Origin: Dehalococcoides mccartyi
Lineage (GTDB): Bacteria > Chloroflexota > Dehalococcoidia > UBA2979
Direction: 5' to 3'
Assembly (NCBI GenBank): GCA_945888895.1
Contig: CAMDAY010000095.1
Coordinates: forward strand, 1 to 7,868
DNA length: 7,868 bases
Below are positions 6,605 through 7,868 of the stretch, one piece after another. Position numbers and translations under genes: made by a program. The notes beneath the pieces are model-generated. The model saw only the letters and a list, made by a program, of their open reading frames with translations. It was not told the DNA's origin and ran no database searches. Within the stretch, counting starts at the first letter, position 1; each line of letters starts with the position of its first letter.

Positions 6605-6630
6605 CCGCCGGGCGGTCAGCGCCGTCGAGG

Positions 6631-6914
6631 TGGCAGCGCGGGGCGGCCCATCCCCTGCCCCCTTCCCTGCGCGGAAAGGGGGATGACTGGCGAGGGCTAC
6701 GCCCTCGCGCTCCCCGAAACCGAGCGCGCTTCCCACGTCGGGCTGAGTGGGCGCTCAGCATCTCTGTGCTGGAGTTGGAATCCCTCGCACAAACCTCGCG
6801 CAGACTGACAAGCTCCGCCGGGAGTGTGAGGGGCGCAGCTCCTCACCGTTGGTTCCTCCCCTTCTGCCCCCTCCCGCGCCGGGAGGGGTAGGGGTGGGCC
6901 GCCCCGCGCTGCCA
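6631..6914. repeat. Composite inverted-repeat element (MITE- or BIME-like)
   Basis: The ends at 6631-6650 and 6895-6914 are a perfect 20-base inverted repeat (TGGCAGCGCGGGGCGGCCCA at the left). The left arm (6631-6715) is a diverged reverse-orientation copy of the dispersed repeat. It has a C-rich stem (6658-6666 with 6673-6682, one bulge) and a perfect 8-bp stem GCGAGGGC (6690-6697) against GCCCTCGC (6701-6708). The right arm is the forward copy at 6814-6914. The roughly 98-base centre has a small hairpin (6742-6747 with 6754-6759). No ORF of its own is protein-like, so any movement would need a transposase in trans. The left end lies about 30-40 bases upstream of the phosphoesterase start. 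I could not see a clear target-site duplication. Confidence 0.72.
6814..6914 (+). repeat. Dispersed two-hairpin repeat, copy B
   Basis: This is the right arm of the composite element and a direct repeat of copy A at a constant 995-base offset over 85 bases. Hairpin 1 is 6826-6846 and hairpin 2 is 6868-6888; the stems are identical to those of copy A. It continues to 6914 through the 20-base sequence that is inverted at 6631-6650. Confidence 0.85.
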
Positions 6915-7009
6915 ATCGACAGACCTGGCGGCGGAGCCCGCCCGCCCGGCTCCCGTTCCGCCGGCGCCGCGCAGCCACCTCGAGGCTGCGGCTCCATCAC
7001 GGGCGCGGA

Positions 7010-7038
7010 TTGACGCGCGGAACGTCGCGGCCTACAAC
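7010..7038 (+). promoter_or_regulatory. Sigma70-type promoter of the thiolase-like gene
   Basis: TTGACG (7010-7015, five of six to consensus) is separated by exactly 17 bases from TACAAC (7033-7038, four of six). A start near 7044-7046 would give a leader of about 30 bases carrying a ribosome site. It is the best -35/-10 pair in the window. Confidence 0.6.
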
Positions 7039-7063
7039 CGGCGCGCAGTACCTCGGCGGCGCC

Positions 7064-7074
7064 GAGGCGAGGAG
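7064..7074 (+). promoter_or_regulatory. Double Shine-Dalgarno region of the thiolase-like gene
   Basis: GAGG (7064-7067) lies seven bases before ATG at 7075, and AGGAG (7070-7074) lies six bases before the in-frame GTG at 7081. The stronger motif favours GTG 7081; the start codon type favours ATG 7075. The choice changes only two residues. Confidence 0.6.
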
Positions 7075-7868
7075 ATGCCCGTGAACCAGGCCCGCAACGT
7101 CGCGATCGTTGGACTCTACGAGTGGCCGAAGCGCGTCGACCCCGACGTGTCGTCGATGCAGATCAAGGCGCGCTCCATCAAGCGCGCGCTGGATGATGCC
7201 GGCCTGACCTGGGCGGACATCGATGGGCTGTACGACGCCAATGACGGCGAGGGTGGCGGGGGCCTCGGCCTCTCGGCGTACCTCGGCATCCACCCGCGGG
7301 TGATCGACACCACCTCGGTCGGTGGGTCGTCCTACGAGTTCCAGGTGGCCCACGCCGTGCGCGACATCGCCGCCGGGCGAGTCAACGTCGCGGTGCTCTC
7401 CTACGGCTCGAAGGCCGCCTCGCAGCGCATTCCCATCGGCACGGGCGGGCCGAGGAGCGCGGGCAACTGGCAGGCGAACATGGAGAACGCCTACGGCCAG
7501 ACGCTGATCTCGAACTACGCCATGGTCGCGATGCGCCACATGCACCAGTACGGCACGACCTCCGAGCAGCTCGCCGAGATCGCCGTCACCACGCGGGCCC
7601 ACGCGATGCGCAACCCCGAGGCCGTGCAGGCGATGCTGGACCTCCAGTTCATGAACATCCGCGAGATCACCGTCGCCGATGTCATGGAGTCGCGCGTCAT
7701 CGCCGATCCGCTACACCTCCTCGAGTGCTGCATGGTCAGCGACGGCGGGGGCGCGCTGATCCTCGCGAGCGCCGATGTCGCGCGTGGCACGAAGAAGAAG
7801 CCGGTGTGGGTGATCGGCAGCGGCGAGGGCATCGAGTACCGCCGCAACGGCAGCGACATCACCGTCTC
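7075..7868 (+). CDS. Thiolase-superfamily protein (SCP-x/lipid-transfer type), 3' end missing
   Basis: At least 264 residues are present and the frame runs off the right edge; the family is usually about 380-400 residues. The N-terminus (NVAIVGLYEWPKR), the ALDDAGLTWADIDGLYDAND segment (38-57), TSEQLAEIAVTTRAHAMRNP (162-181) and LLECCMVSDGGGALIL (215-230) are typical of thiolase-fold proteins annotated as acetyl-CoA acetyltransferase or lipid-transfer proteins. Where true thiolases carry the nucleophilic Cys, this one reads TTSVGGSSYEF (79-89), with Ser85/Ser86 instead. That pattern resembles the thiolase-like aldolases (Ltp2 type) and related proteins that work with a DUF35 OB-fold partner. 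A thiolysis role should therefore not be assumed. It has its own promoter. I saw no DUF35 gene because the window ends first. Confidence 0.85.
   Translation, partial: MPVNQARNVAIVGLYEWPKRVDPDVSSMQIKARSIKRALDDAGLTWADIDGLYDANDGEGGGGLGLSAYLGIHPRVIDTTSVGGSSYEFQVAHAVRDIAAGRVNVAVLSYGSKAASQRIPIGTGGPRSAGNWQANMENAYGQTLISNYAMVAMRHMHQYGTTSEQLAEIAVTTRAHAMRNPEAVQAMLDLQFMNIREITVADVMESRVIADPLHLLECCMVSDGGGALILASADVARGTKKKPVWVIGSGEGIEYRRNGSDITV

Noticed and set aside
6549..7000. Small minus-strand ORFs with PLPLPAREG or CAPHTPGG-like segments, seen also near 5756-6448
   Set aside because: These residues are the translation of the hairpin repeat itself, which is why the same peptide appears at both copies; they are not genes.
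1..7868. CRISPR array, tRNA, rRNA, toxin-antitoxin pair, defence system or transposase
   Set aside because: No regularly spaced direct repeats, RNA-gene signatures or family motifs were seen on either strand.

Overview
This is a GC-rich, gene-dense bacterial window with frequent GTG starts and 4- to 8-base gene overlaps. The organism cannot be named from sequence alone. A lipoprotein with a Thr/Pro 'TPTAT' linker, a YibE/F membrane protein, and a ClpS-like protein with a DDDD-H-S-Y-E-Y core together suggest a monoderm-type lineage. Chloroflexota (Dehalococcoidia-like) is my best guess; this is inference.

Layout. (1) Positions 1-122 hold two hairpins of a dispersed repeat family. (2) Positions 5237 to 123, minus strand, form a compact six-gene operon. 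In transcription order it has a sugar-phosphate-type nucleotidyltransferase, an L-2-hydroxyglutarate-oxidase-like FAD enzyme, a 37-residue single-pass membrane protein, an L,D-transpeptidase-like lipoprotein, a YibE/F-family multipass membrane protein and a class I SAM-dependent methyltransferase. Junctions overlap by 4, 8 and 4 bases, or are separated by 4 or 60 bases. (3) On the plus strand, divergent from the operon, is a ClpS-like Clp adaptor, probably read from a leaderless mRNA. (4) Convergent to it on the minus strand is a YfcE/MJ0936-type metallophosphoesterase, bracketed by repeat copies. (5) Upstream of that gene lies an approximately 284-base composite repeat (6631-6914) whose ends are a perfect 20-base inverted repeat. 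(6) A sigma70-type promoter and a strong ribosome-binding region precede a plus-strand thiolase-superfamily gene that runs off the right edge.

How the genes may work together. The operon mixes activated-sugar synthesis, envelope peptidoglycan cross-linking and membrane proteins, so an envelope link is plausible, but no known pathway explains all six genes. The ClpS-like protein, the phosphoesterase and the thiolase-like protein each depart from family consensus at a key residue: His66 to Asp, GHTH to GDTH, and the nucleophilic Cys to Ser. I see no defence system, CRISPR array, tRNA, rRNA or transposase. The most unusual signals are the repeat architecture around the phosphoesterase gene, the unlisted 37-residue gene, and the altered active or binding sites.
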